The notes under the pieces were generated by a model, which worked only from the letters and a program-made list of their open reading frames with translations, was not told where the DNA came from and did no database searches. Shown one piece after another: positions 48,020-61,000 of a stretch of 64,000 bases of DNA (its first letter is position 1; the number at the start of each line of letters is the position of its first letter). Source of the DNA: Clavelina lepadiformis (taxonomy: Eukaryota > Chordata > Ascidiacea > Aplousobranchia > Clavelinidae); assembly GCF_947623445.1 (NCBI RefSeq), contig NC_135244.1:18972860-19036859 (forward strand), read 5' to 3'. Both the position numbers and the translations under genes were made by a program.

Positions 48020-51000
48020 ATGTCTCAACCTGATAAAGAAGAAAATTGTTCATTGAACCAAAATGTGGTTGTAAATTTGGTGGGAAGTAAACTACAAAAT
48101 CCAATCATTGGCTCTCGTAATGTTACCCAAATCAATATTGAAAGTAATTATTTTCATTTTAAAAATAGTTTCTAATATTATATACAGTACATGCATAACT
48201 CACAAAGATGTTTATTTTGTTTTCATATCACGTTTTTTGTTACCTATGTGCAAATTTTGTTTGGGCAGACTTTTACAATGTGTGAAATGGACTATGGTTA
48301 AGTATTAATAATTATGTTTATCATTTTCAGATGTAAACATACAGAGGGACGCTCAACAATCAAGTATGTTTTTCTATGTTTGATATTTTGTTTTCTATGG
48401 TTACGTTAGTTTAACAAACTGCTATTATGCTATATAGGGCATGTGTATATACTATATAGGGCATGTGTATAGAATGGCACCTTTTTTCTTTTTTTTTGAC
48501 CTATGTTGGGATACTTTTTCTCACTTGACATAGTTTTGGTTGATATAAGTCAGACCAAATTTTATTCTGTTAAAAGAAAGTTCAAACTAACGTAAATACT
48601 GGAAAATCATAATTCCGAGATGACTTGAAACCAATTTTTAATACCTTGAATTTACAAGAAACAAACTCTTCATTGGACAATGTCAACATTAACAACATTG
48701 GCTGTTTCCATGAATGACAGAAAATTTATCACGAAATCATAAATATTCTAATCGACATTAATTTGATAGACTTGTAAACTATATGAACGCACTTTTGCTA
48801 AACGGCATCACTGCATAGTTTTTTGGAATGAAAGAACATTAGTCACTTCCGTCATCATTGTCAACTCTAGAAACTGTAACTTTGGATTAATGTTGTGTCC
48901 ATGTTTCTCGTGCATGGCAAACAATAGTATTGAACGACAGGTGAACAGCCTATTATTGTTGTAATTCTTCTCAAGCAGTTTGAATGGTTAGCTGGTCACA
49001 TCATAGTTTAATGTTTTTTACACACACACATTGAAAGCATTTCAACCGTACCTAATTTTTCCTACTGCATTGTCTGGTTATATACAGTGAGGCCTGACCG
49101 CAATTAGCGTAGACAATATACATATACAACAATACTAGACTATACAGTATAGAAAACACTCTTACAAGCCACAACATGCGTTCGACCCATTTCCTTTATA
49201 TAGCAGATACCTATAACTATCACTGTTTCCACCCTCCCTATTATGTGCAAGGTTTACTGATTAATAATAGTAATTATTCTTGATGCAGATTCAACTTATG
49301 TTTATCATTTATTGAAAGTACACACTGATCAGTGCTTAACATATTGCCTTAGTATATATAGATTAGTGTAACATCTAATAGACTAATACAAAGCATGAAA
49401 CTTTTAAAATTACTATTATTTTTTGCAGATCAACAACAGGAAAATACAGTTCAGCAAACTAAATCATCACGAGGTGTTACAAACATGAATCATGATAATA
49501 CCAATCTTGATGCATGTTAAAATGCATGTGTGTTGTGCATATATGACAGCACAACACAGAAAGTGTACAACAAACATAAAATAGTGTTGGAATATAACGA
49601 ATAGTAAAGCACGAATAACTAAATTTCAAAAACAAAGTACATTATACGGAAATCCACTGTGTATCTCATTGTCTTCCAAAACTTTGAATTTTTGTTTTTA
49701 CAGAAAAACATGTTTTGAAGAAAATAATTTGGCTTCAAGACAAGCATCTCGGACCAAACATCAATTTTCAAAGTTCTGTTATAAAGAAAGATGACATTCC
49801 TACTGTTTATCCGATTGTAAAAAAAATCGATTTTTATACCGGCGAGGCAACACCTGAGAATGAAGAATGTTATCCATCTCGAAAATATGAAAACTATGAA
49901 GGATCTGAACTTATGGAAACAAGGTTTGAGGACTTGTTGCAAAAGCCTCAAAGATTTTTATGCCTCATTGGCCCACCAGGTTCTGGAAAGACAGTTTATA
50001 GCAAAAGATTGGCAAAATCTGGTGTGTGGCCAGAAATGGTCTGTCTCCATATAAATTTTGCAGATATTAACTACCAAGACTCAGTAACTCTCAAAGAGGT
50101 ATTGATTGATAAAGCATATCCTGAACTCAGTAAAGATTCATGCAAACAAGCATTTCAGTGGATTGTAAAAAATGATACCAAAGTTGCCCTTATTATTGAT
50201 GGGTTTGACGAGGCTGCTTTTAAACTTTCGGCAAACCCAGCCAAAGAGAGTTATGACACCCCACGCCCTATTCAAGATATCATTGCCCTCCTTTTCAGCA
50301 AGCATTTTCTTCGAAATTGTTTACTCATAATAACCTCCCGTCCACACCCCATGAATTATCTGCCTGAGTCCTTGAGACCAGATACAATATATTATCTTGG
50401 TGATTTCTCACCTGATGACACGAAGCTGTTGTTCTTCAGCTATGCTGGTGAAAAAGCTGATAATCTTTGGGAGAACCTCAACAGTGAAGCTCCTGATTTG
50501 ATAGCTGCATGTCACAATCCCCTTATGCTTCAGTTAGTCATTTCAGTTTATTCTCATCCATCGTTTAAGTCTGACACCCTATTCACTTGGACCAGACTCT
50601 TTGACAATGTCATGGATGTTCATCAACGATGTAAAAACATTAAGTCAGCATGTGATCCAAGCCTGTTAAAAACGAAATTAGCTAAACTTGCTTTTTGTGC
50701 CACTAACAATAATACTATCACCATCACCAAGGAACAAATTAGGAAGGTTGGGCTTAATCCAGATGACGTGCAAGATGTGATAGTTGAGCTTTATGCTAAC
50801 AAAGGCCCTACGAGTTGCAGAGTGCTTGATTGTGACGTTAGCTTCCACTTTTACCACCTTACCTTCCAAGAATGGTTTACTGCTTTCTACATTGTGCGTT
50901 TAATGCAATTGGAGGACTTCCAGGCATTTCTCAAGGACAAATGGTTTGATGATCATTGGCTGGTTGTGAGACAATTTGTTTCTGGGCTTTTACTTGATCA

Positions 51001-52007
51001 GGGAGCGAAAACAGGTATGATTTGCAGTTGGTTTTTGCTATGTAAAAACAAATTTCTTTAGTACTCTATTGAAATTATGACTTGGTATTGGTGGTGTTTG
51101 ATCTGCTGTTGGTGGTTATGTACACGTTTATGCTTTCTGTATTTACAGACTTTCTTTCGAAGAAAAGAGAAGCTTTGATGGACCATCTTGTTTTGCATTT
51201 GGAAAAGCTATCCAAAGATATGGGTAAGTCAAAGTAATACTTTGATGTTGTTATAAACAAAAACGGTAAAGTTCACTCTTTGGAGTCACATGTGAAAGTA
51301 AATCAGTTCGATTCTATTTGATCTATTTGAGTTACAGTACTTAAAACGGATTTTATACATGTTGAAAACAAAAGTGTCTTTGTATAAAACAAACTACAAG
51401 TTTTTTAGCTTATATGTTTTTTAGAGAAGCGCAAAAATCGACCCAGGTTATTAGATTTGTATGTTTGTGTGTTCGAGGCAAATAATCAATCCCTAACAAG
51501 AAAAGCAGTGCAGGTTTTCCCTGCTAAGCTCAATTTGTCATGGATTCCATTAAACGCCATTCAAGTTAAAGCTGTATGTTTTTTATTGGAACATTTGGAG
51601 AATGATTTGCAAATGCTTCATTTGTTGGGTTGTCGCCTAAACAGAAGTTTATTTCAAAAACTTGCTTCGACAATCAAAAAGATGAAGCCAAAAGTGAGAT
51701 ACAACCTACATCAATTTGATGCAATTAAATTGAATTTTTTTAAATCTTCAAACAAGTTTCACCACTAACAAAAACAACTTTATTACAGATTGAGCATGTG
51801 AATATCGGTGCTAATTATCTGCATTCTTCTAATGTTGAAGATATTATTGAAGTACTTGAATTTGTAAAATACAAATTTGAGTTGTTTGATTGCTTTAGTA
51901 ATGACGATGGAGGTGTACGATACTCAAGATTTCATGAAAGAGCAAAAATACAAGCCGCACTCCATAAAATGAACGACTCAGTAAACAACTTTGCAATATT
52001 TTTATAA
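48020..52007 (+). CDS. NACHT-LRR (NLR-type) receptor with a short N-terminal region
   Basis: Seven exons (48020-48143, 48331-48363, 49429-49473, 49704-51014, 51149-51223, 51425-51693, 51789-52007) join in frame to 691 residues. The NACHT ATPase has Walker A GPPGSGKT (157-164), Walker B ALIIDGFDEA (229-238), sensor-like LLIITSRPHP (274-283) and the winged-helix signature FHFYHLTFQEWFTAFYIV. The C-terminus has a few degenerate leucine-rich repeats (LQMLHLLGCRLN, IEHVNIGANYL). No Death, CARD or PYD fold is visible. The first 67 residues come from three tiny exons: a stretch VVVNLVGSKL...NPIIGSRNV resembling amyloid signalling motifs, then a Gln/Asn-rich linker. NLRs are cytosolic sensors that assemble on activation. 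The two middle microexons (33 and 45 bp, phase 1-1) can be skipped without a frameshift. The bases before the ATG (ttgattatag|aat) look like a splice acceptor. Confidence 0.88.
48430..48471 (+). repeat. 20-bp tandem duplication in an NLR intron
   Basis: ctatatagggcatgtgtata occurs twice exactly (48430-48449, 48452-48471), separated by two bases. Likely a slippage or recent duplication. Confidence 0.9.
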
Positions 52008-52295
52008 TACTTTTTATAATATTTTTAGCTGAAAAATATAAAAATGAACAGCACCATTCCTTAGCAATGACAAATCAGTAATAGTGGTCCCTGAATTGCG
52101 TAAATGTACAAGTGTTAATGCAGAGATTTTAAAGATACTATAATTTATTTACAAATTTCAAGTGTTCAAGCTAACTAAAACTATAAATAACATTTTTGAA
52201 CAATTGAAAATGTTTAATTTACAGAAATAAAATCGTATAAAGCTAAATCAAGAACAGTCCTCTAAAAATCATATTTACCTTTATTTTTTTTTCAG

Positions 52296-52429
52296 AATTT
52301 GACCGTCAAAATTTTGAAGCCATGAAAGTAATTATGGATTTGCAGAGCAGAGTGCTTAATTACATTGCATTTGCCGTGCAGCCAGTGGTCATTCTATCAA
52401 AACATAAATTAGAACTTGCAAATTGTTAA
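52296..52429 (+). CDS. probable alternative terminal exon of the NLR gene
   Basis: After a strong acceptor (pyrimidine tract then ttcag) an open frame of 44 codons runs to TAA at 52427-52429: FDRQNFEAMKVIMDLQSRV then a hydrophobic end. It needs a phase 1 donor upstream. GGAG|gtgtac at 51912/51913 inside the last NLR exon fits and would replace the last ~31 residues of the main form. An alternative is that it belongs to nothing. RNA data would decide. Confidence 0.45.
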
Positions 52430-53037
52430 ACAAAAACGATCAACATATTTTTCAACATGACATAAATAATTTTCGTGAACTATTTGTTGTTGTAAAATTT
52501 TGAACAACGAAGTATTAATTTAAAACCATTACTTGCAAGTTTGTTCACTAATCAAGTTTGGAAAAGAATATATGTGCCAAAGGTTTTGTGTTTTTGAAAT
52601 ATAAAAGAATTGATTTTGCAATTAATGCATTCTGTGTTATTCTGTTTTCAAGAGTTTATATACCTAATTACTTACTGCGGATCTTTGATTTATCGTATAT
52701 TTATTTTTATATTTAGATTATATTTACCATTCCATATTTGGATGGTACCGTTAACAATTTGTCCTGCTTATCGTTGAAAACATTTGTACAGTTTTTCCCT
52801 GCTTCAGTAAACTAGGTCTACTTCGTCAATACATTACTGCAAACTTTTAGTGCATTGCTACGTAGGAGCTTTCATTCGCATGTGCCGGAGTACTTGTGGT
52901 TAAGTTGTGTGTTAAACTGCTTTTACAAACAATAATTGTAATGTGAGGCTACCATAGGTAGTAGTTTATGGTTATAATCTTACGCAGAGAATTTAGTCAT
53001 ACAGTAGTTTGAAAGTGAAGTATGGATGCGTGGAAAT

Positions 53038-53896
53038 GACATCAATCAATCAATCATTTTATTTTTCGCAAAAGCGCGGTGGGAACGGAAAAACAAGCCA
53101 GTTACTACAAGCACGTGCCAATGAACGGGAAAAAGTAACAAAGCCGAAAAGGCTTAAAACGTACTCAAAAATAATTAAAGTAATGATCGCTGGTAACAAC
53201 TAGCACGGCCACTAAACCCATTATTAGTTAAATCAATAAAACATATGTTGAAAAAAAGCGAAATTAAGCAGACGAGCAGGTGGTGTGTTAAAGCAACAGA
53301 TGATTGAAAATCGCTTCAATGCTGTACATCAGTAGTTGAGATAAGAAAAACCACCGTAGTGAATGTGTATTAAAAATTCCGTGAAACCTACTCATTAGCA
53401 TGATTACTGTTACAGTATTACTGAATTTTGCCTACACTCAATAACACTAAATATGACTTAACGACAGCAAACATTCGTTGGGTAATACTATTGAAAATAT
53501 TTACATAACATACAGAAAAACAAGCGTATAGTGCAATAAAACACATGGAAGTGCTCGATGCTGGAGTGCAGATTAACGCAGTGCATATTTACACAAAAAG
53601 GAAACAAAAATAGTACAAAACATTGTCACCTAGTGTCATGCAAGTGTGATGATGAAGAAAAATAAGTTTTTATGAAAAATTGTCTTGTTTTCTATAAGTT
53701 TTAAATCATTGAAAAAAGAATTCCGAATTTTTGGTCTCATATATCGAATGATTTGTTGGGTTAAGGATTTATTGTAGAAGGGAAAACAAAATTTTTTTTG
53801 ATTTCGAAGCGAATTCTCAAGGAATTTATTTGGAAAAAATTTGAAAATAATAGAGGAAACAATTGTTGGTGATGGTGGTAAATATTTCACTTTCAA
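53038..53896 (-). mobile_element. 5'-truncated LINE fragment with RT C-terminal remnant and 3' tail
   Basis: On the minus strand a frame at 53896-53636 encodes 86 residues with FPFYNKSLTQQIIRYMRPK and IRNSFFNDLKLI. This matches the loose pattern of the region after the RT domain in many non-LTR elements (basic residues, ...RGPKIWNSLP-type). About 580 bases further on the same strand the sequence ends in aaaataaaatgattgattga, a tail of short tandem units typical of LINE 3' ends. The rest of the element is absent. No target duplication was found. Assignment is by pattern only. Confidence 0.45.
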
Positions 53897-55078
53897 ATAA
53901 GTTATTTATAGATAGAAAATCAGAACAAACAAACTTTCTGGTCTAGTTGCTGACTTTGGATTTAAATTTTGCTTATACAGCGCACATTTCACATTTCAGT
54001 AAAACCTACGAACAATGAGGACCAAGATAAATGCGTTTTCAGCAGTAAACGTCGAACGTAAACAAACAAACTTCGGTTGACAAACAACCTGGTTTTTCTG
54101 GTTTCTAAATAAGGGGATTTCCCTTCCACAAAGCACAGTTTTTATAACAAACTGTAATTTCTCCTTTTACTGGAGTGACCTACTGACCTTGCCTATATGA
54201 TAATGTCAGTATCCAAAGCAGCTCAAGGCCCCAAAATTGGTTTTGTTTAGGGTGGGAGAATTCAAGAAAAAGAGGCCACTTACCGAGTGCAAAAGAGTAA
54301 AAGGCCTTCCAGTCTATTTTTCTTTTTTTTTTTGAAAGAGGCTAGGCCTAGGCCTAGTTAAAAAATTATTACCTTGTAATGGAATGATTGGTTATTGTTG
54401 TTGATCTTGACTGCACCAGTCACTCCAATACAATCTTTGATTGTCTGAATGTTTATTGTCATCGATATAATGAGCCTCAAGGTCGTTGTTTGCTTAATCA
54501 ATCCTAGACTCGATTGTTCAGCTAAAAGCTGATTGTCTTGTGAAGCCGACAAGCAGAGTTGTCTGACTTAACACTGAGCTTCTCCTAAGTTGTACTGTTC
54601 AGTAGTTTGCACAAATTTGTTGATTGTATAAACTGGTTATATTGTTTCTTCGTTATACGATTACAAATTGACAGAACATTGGCACATCAACAGTACTTCA
54701 TTTAACAGTAAATGCAATAGCATTTTGGCTTAGCTATATTTAACTGCATTAAATTGCTGATTGCTGAATATTCCCAAGCTTGTTACTTCGTACTGCCCTA
54801 CGCCAACAAACTTATTTTCGACAAATTGAACGCATGCGAGAAAGGCAAAATATTGCGTCACAACAATGGTACAGGAAATGATTGCGGGTCGTGTTACTCT
54901 TTGCCAAAACGACGCATAAGTATTAGAATTGTAAATCTCACATAATCTGTATATTAGTTTTGGTTATAATCACAATATTATCACAACCTCACCGTAATGT
55001 GCATGTTTTGACTATACTTGATGATATGAAGTTCATACTTGCAGGTCTCAACATTTGGGCATTTTAATAAATTTCAAT
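53897..55078. other. intergenic region upstream of AASS, no gene seen
   Basis: AT-rich sequence. An acceptor-like acttgcag at 55043 precedes the AASS start codon by ~35 bases, so the true transcription start may be further up, or the mRNA may receive a trans-spliced leader. No promoter motif could be assigned. Confidence 0.4.
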
Positions 55079-58000
55079 ATGTTTAAGTTTCACCATCTCA
55101 ATCTAAATGTAAACAAAATGCACAAAATAAATCAATGTCTAAGGGCAAGAAGCCTTTCTTCTGGAACCAAGCCAGTCATTGCTATTCGAAGAGAAGATAA
55201 TGTCGTAAGTTTAATTGCTCACTTGCAAATTTGTTAATTCTTTTTATTTCTCACTAGACAAAATAAACACTATGTTACCAGATATAATTTTTGTACAATT
55301 GAAATGATTTTTACTCAGTTTTTTTTGTATATTGTTGTAGGTTTGGGAGAGAAGAGCACCCCTTGCTCCTTCTCATGTTCGCAAGTTGGTTCAAGATGGA
55401 GTAAAAGTTCTTGTGCAACCTGCAAATAAACGAGCTTTCCCTGTTCAGGTCACAACTTAAAATAAAGTTTTTTTGTGGCCAAACTACTATTTCAATTTAA
55501 GAATATAATTGTATAGAGCTGGTTTCTAGATCAGTTCCGCCTATATTGACAATTCACATTTATCAGCGTAATTTCTGTGTTTCACATGCATTAAGTTTTC
55601 TTATACTGGCAGAACTTTCAATTACATTGGCATTGTTTTATAGTCCACAGCTCTATTTTTTTGTAATTTTACTTGCAAAGAAACTTGTATCAGTTTCAAT
55701 CTTTCAGGTTATAATCATATGCTTGATATTAATCGCAAAAATTTCAATAACGTATGATTTAACATATTGTGTAACAGAGAAAGCAGATCCTAATACCTTT
55801 TGTAAGTTGTTATTATTTGGCAGTACTAGATGCAGGAGTTGTGATTACAGTTATTGTTGTGCAAATAGAACATTTAAACACAAGTGTCAAATGAGTGACA
55901 AAAAGTCCTGCTTTGGAAATGATATAAATGACAAAGCTCACATCTTAACATTGAATAAGAGGGCATTTTTGCCATTGTTTATAGTCATTTGTCAATAAAA
56001 ATACGTATTTCAGCACTTTTTCCAATACTTCTAGAGTCATCAACATAGCCCAATACTTGCCGGTGCACAAGACTACTGTTTGTACTTAATAACAAATTAC
56101 ACACAAGTGTAAAATTCTTTATAATTTTAATGTATAATATACATAGATAAATCATGCATACAGATTAATTTGCATTGAATATAATTACTGTGTAGAGTCT
56201 TACTTTCTTTATAGATTTATGTACTTTTTTCTATTTGTCGAAAAGTTCCTTTTGGGTTTCATAGATTTTGAAATGTTGTTCCAGGAATATGCTGCTGTGG
56301 GCGCAGTAGTGGAGGAAAATTTAAACGAGGCATCAGTGATTCTCGGAGTGAAGCAAGTTCCGATTGAAAGTCTTATTCCTGATAAAACTTACATTTTTTT
56401 CTCGCATACCATCAAAGCACAGGATGAAAACATGGCTATGCTTGATGCTGTTTTAGAAAGGGTTGGTCGTCAGTTTCCCCAAATATTTAGCGAAGGAACA
56501 TTGTCCATTAAAGCTTGATGATTTGACAAAAATTTTTGATTTTAGAATATTCGACTAATTGATTATGAGAAAATGGAACAAGATAACGGACGACGCGTTG
56601 TTGCATTCGGCCAGTATGCTGGATATGCTGGAATGATCGACATATTTCACGGAATGGGAGTCAGGCTGCTTGCTCTCGGACATCATACACCATTCATGGT
56701 TTGTCTTGTTTTGAAAGTTTGCTAGTTGGTTGTGTTCTTGTACCATTCTTCTAGATTTTGGTCAACTATTTCCGAATTTGAATCTGCTGCATTATTTGAT
56801 TCACAAATAGCTAGAATGAAAGTTAAAATTCTCACAATTACAGCGGTACCATTCAATGGTTTATTTTTGAAATGGAATTGACAATACTATCGTTATTGTC
56901 ATTTGGCTTTCAGCTGACCTGCAATACATGCACAATCGCTTATACATTTGCAATTTTGCTTTGTCTGTTTCATTTCTTTTGCTTAACTTTTTAGCACATT
57001 GGCATTGCTCATAACTACAGAACTTCTGGTCAAGCAATTCAAGCTGTAAGAGATGCAGGTTATGAAATATCTCTGGGTAGAATGCCTCAGTCCATTGGCC
57101 CACTTACATTTGTTTTCACCGGAACAGGCAACGTTTCACAAGTAATTATTTTTAACATGGTTTTGTAATAGGCCTATTTTTGATGTGATTAATATGAATT
57201 AATTATTATTATTATGAATTATTCTATGCATCTGTTATTTCTTGATGTTCTTTTAAAGGGAGCTCAGGAAGTATTTCGAGAACTTCCTCATCAGTACGTT
57301 GAGCCTCATGACCTCAAAAATGTAGCTGTTCACGGAGGTTGTGTGCTGTAGATGGCTTTGTGCAATTGTGGTCAAGCGGTCAAGCTTTTAAGATATTAAC
57401 ATTTCTCTATTTTAGACACAAGCATGGTTTATGGTTGTGTGGTCGACATGCATCATCATCTACGAAGAAAGACTGATGGTGGATTTGATTTACAAGAGTA
57501 CTTCAACCGTCCACAACTTTATGAATCAGTATTTGCTAAAGAAGTGAGTCTAAATTAAACTGCATGTTTACAACGTAAGCGTCTGTAAAGATTATTGGTT
57601 TAATTTTTTTTTCTGAAATAGATCGCTCCGTATGCTTCTTGCATTACGAACGGCATCTTCTGGCGTCCAAATGATCCAAGGTTATTAACAACTGATGACG
57701 CTGAATTCCTGCAACAAGCTGTCAACTCTCCAAAGATCTCTCCTCTTGTAAGAGGCTCAGGTCTTGACTCTCTAGGGTGTCCACGGCTCCCTCAAAGGTG
57801 TGATACTGTTCTGTTCTGCTCTGTTGATTGTTGTTTGCCTGGATTTATTTTTGTGTACCCATGACAAAATTATGCAGTAATAATAAACGGTGTTTTTCCT
57901 TGTCCTTTTTCCAATCCAATACAATAACCTGTTCCAACCAGTTACAATAGCCAATTTTACAATAACCAAGCTAAGCTATAGGAAATCTTGCTTCCAAATT

Positions 58001-61000
58001 TTTTTTTGCTAAATTGTGACATCTTTGTCTTAGATTAATTGCCATTGGTGATGTGTCGGCTGATCCTGGTGGTTCAATTGAGTTCATGACAGACTGTACC
58101 AGCATTGATGCTCCATTTGACATCTATGATGCCTCCAAGAAAGAGACAACGCATGGGTATGTGGTTGGTTTCGTTGAATGTTTGATACAATAAACCCCAT
58201 TTATAGGGCACCAACTTTTTTGAGCAAGCCGCTTATTGGAACAGTTCTCGTTGATACGGAATAAACGATGATTAACATCCTATAAATTTATCGTATTTTA
58301 GAACAGGCACCCCACTTAGCAACTAAACAGATGCCATGAGTGACATGAGTTTAGTTCAAAGGGGCGTCAAAGAGGGGTCCCTGCTGTCAAGGCATGATTG
58401 CAAAGTGCACCACATAACCAAAAGTGTCGATCAAATCGAAGTGCCAAAAATTGACCATTAATTTTTTGAAATCTGAGTAAGAGCAGGAATGTGTTTTAAA
58501 TTTGAACAAAATCACACTGATATTGAAACTTGTTTAACTTTTCATTCATTCATTCAGCAACTTTTGTAGTGAAAGCAGCTATTATCATTATACTGTATAG
58601 AGACACCACTTTTCAGAGCAGGTTTTACCATTACCGATGGTGCTCTATTAAGCGGGGTTTACTGTTCATGCATTTCCTTGCATGGATTTATGTGCTTGGT
58701 TATTGTCTATACTTTGTCTTTTCAACACTAACAGCGAACGTAGGATGCATTTCAGCTTTATGATTATACAGCATTTATGCTACTTAGCTGATTTATTTTC
58801 TGTAACTTAGTTTTTGTATGTATTTCACCACAGTTAATATCATGGCGTCGTGAATTGAATTTTAAGTTAGACATTTTATAACAATCTCGAATTTACACCA
58901 GCCTATGATGTTTTACAAAGTTTTCTGCCATAAATTACATACCGGTACCAAACCCTTCTCATTACTCTCCATACTAGTTGCAGAAAGAAAAGAATAAAAT
59001 GTCAAGAAGTCTGCTTACGTAAACTATAAGACACTGCACATATACAGTTGGATTTTATACTATTTGAGGTCGACTAATTGTTTTATGCCCAGTTATACTA
59101 ATATGTGCCTAATTGGTAGGCGGATTGGTTTCATTTACTTTACTCATGCTTTGATTTCTCGTGCTTAGTCTCGGTAAGCTCTATTTTATACAACCAACCA
59201 AACAACAAGTGCTCAGCGAAATAAATAAAATAAACGGATTGTGCACAAGTAGTGACGGGTTGAATAAGTAGATTTAAAATTCCATTTGAAATATGGTTGC
59301 GTCATTAATGAAATAATTTCGTTGAATGCATCGTACATATTATGTATCTTTCATCAGCTATTGTAGTGATCTTGGACAGAAGTTTAAATAACATTTGTTT
59401 ACTACCTCTTGCCTAACTATTCACAGACCGTATGTTCTACGTGGGTAACTAGCTGACTGCTAAAGCTTTTAAAACAGGCTTGTCCCCACTAATTGCAGTT
59501 GGATTACCAGGTACATTTAAATAGGATTTGTGCAACTCACAGTGTGAATAATTACCACCAAAAACATGCTATGTTAGTAAAACTGGATTAATTCCATTTG
59601 ATTCTGCAATTCTGAGAGATTAAAAGATATCGCATACCATGTATATAGGATTTTAATTAAATTCGCTTCTGTAAACAATGTAAATTGCCTTTTTTGAGAA
59701 TATAAGCTTATTTAGTTTTTTTGAGCAAATACTTGCATGTCAGGTAGTGTATAGCATGGAAGAGCAATTACTTCCTAAACTGTAGCTTTTATGTTAAAAT
59801 ATATGATTGTAATCTTATCTGTTGAGTTGGCTTTGGTTGATGTTCAATACAAATCCCCTTTAAATGGTATCCATTTCACCTTTTCATTTGTTTCTTGATA
59901 AAAGCTGAGGGTTTTGTACTCAAGTTGTTCATAATTTAACTTTAACTGCTTCTTCAGATTTTATTGTCATTTGAAAATGATCTCCGTCCACTTGAGAATA
60001 ATACAAAGAACAACTTTTGGTTGATTTTTGCATGTTTGGGTGCATGTTTAATTGCTATTCATAGCTAATAATGGATTTTTATTATCTGACATCCTAATTT
60101 TATTATGGAAATATGACCGACACATTTGTTGCCATTAATTATGTAGCTTAATGCAGTTGTGTGACCTAATTCTATGAGATCGTTTGAAAGATTTAACTTT
60201 TTTTTTCTGTCTGATAATGTACAGTAATACTAAAAAGATATTGTAGTTCCAAACAACTTCACATTTTAACAGAGTGAAAGGACCAGGCATACTGATGTGT
60301 TCTGTCGATAATCTGCCTGCCCAATTGCCCCGGGAAGCAACACAGTTTTTTGGAGACCAGCTGTTTCCTTACATGAATGACATTGTAAGATTCTAGCATG
60401 TACTGCATACATAAATATATGCACTTGTATATTTATTTTCGACACACACGGTACAAGTTTAAGTCCCAAGGCCATAAGATCTGAATTATATTTTTGTCCT
60501 ACATCCATAATCGCCAGCATTATGTTCAGGTTCAAAATGATGCCAAATCATCGTTTGAAAACATTGGAAATAACATATCTCCTGTAGTGAAAAACGTAAG
60601 TTGGTGTTCCTGTGGTATGATGAAGTATTTCAAACGTGTTTGCTAGCCTACTTTTGGTATTTGAGAAGCTTACTGATATTCAGCAATTGTTCACTTTTTG
60701 CTTTCCAATTAGACAACTTCATACCAATATCAACTGCATATTTTTTTCATTTTATGATCCCACTATTTCTACTACAGTCTTTTACATTCAATCTCAATCA
60801 GTATTTTATGTGTAGATGCTTGTTTGTATTTTGTGCAAGAGTGAATTTGTTAAATATTAACAGGCAATCATTGCGTCTAATGGCAAACTCACTCCAAAAT
60901 ACGAGTACATTCAGGAAATGCGACGGAAGAGGTAAAAGGCTGTTTTAGAAATAAGATTATTTATGCACAGGATATTGCATCGTGTGAATGTATCTATGTA

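Noticed and set aside
49084..49120. pogo-like single terminus (cagtgaggcctgaccgcaat)
   Set aside because: No inverted partner or target duplication found.
55546..55998. 150-residue open frame inside an AASS intron
   Set aside because: Low-complexity, hydrophobic, AT-driven; lies wholly within a well-supported intron.
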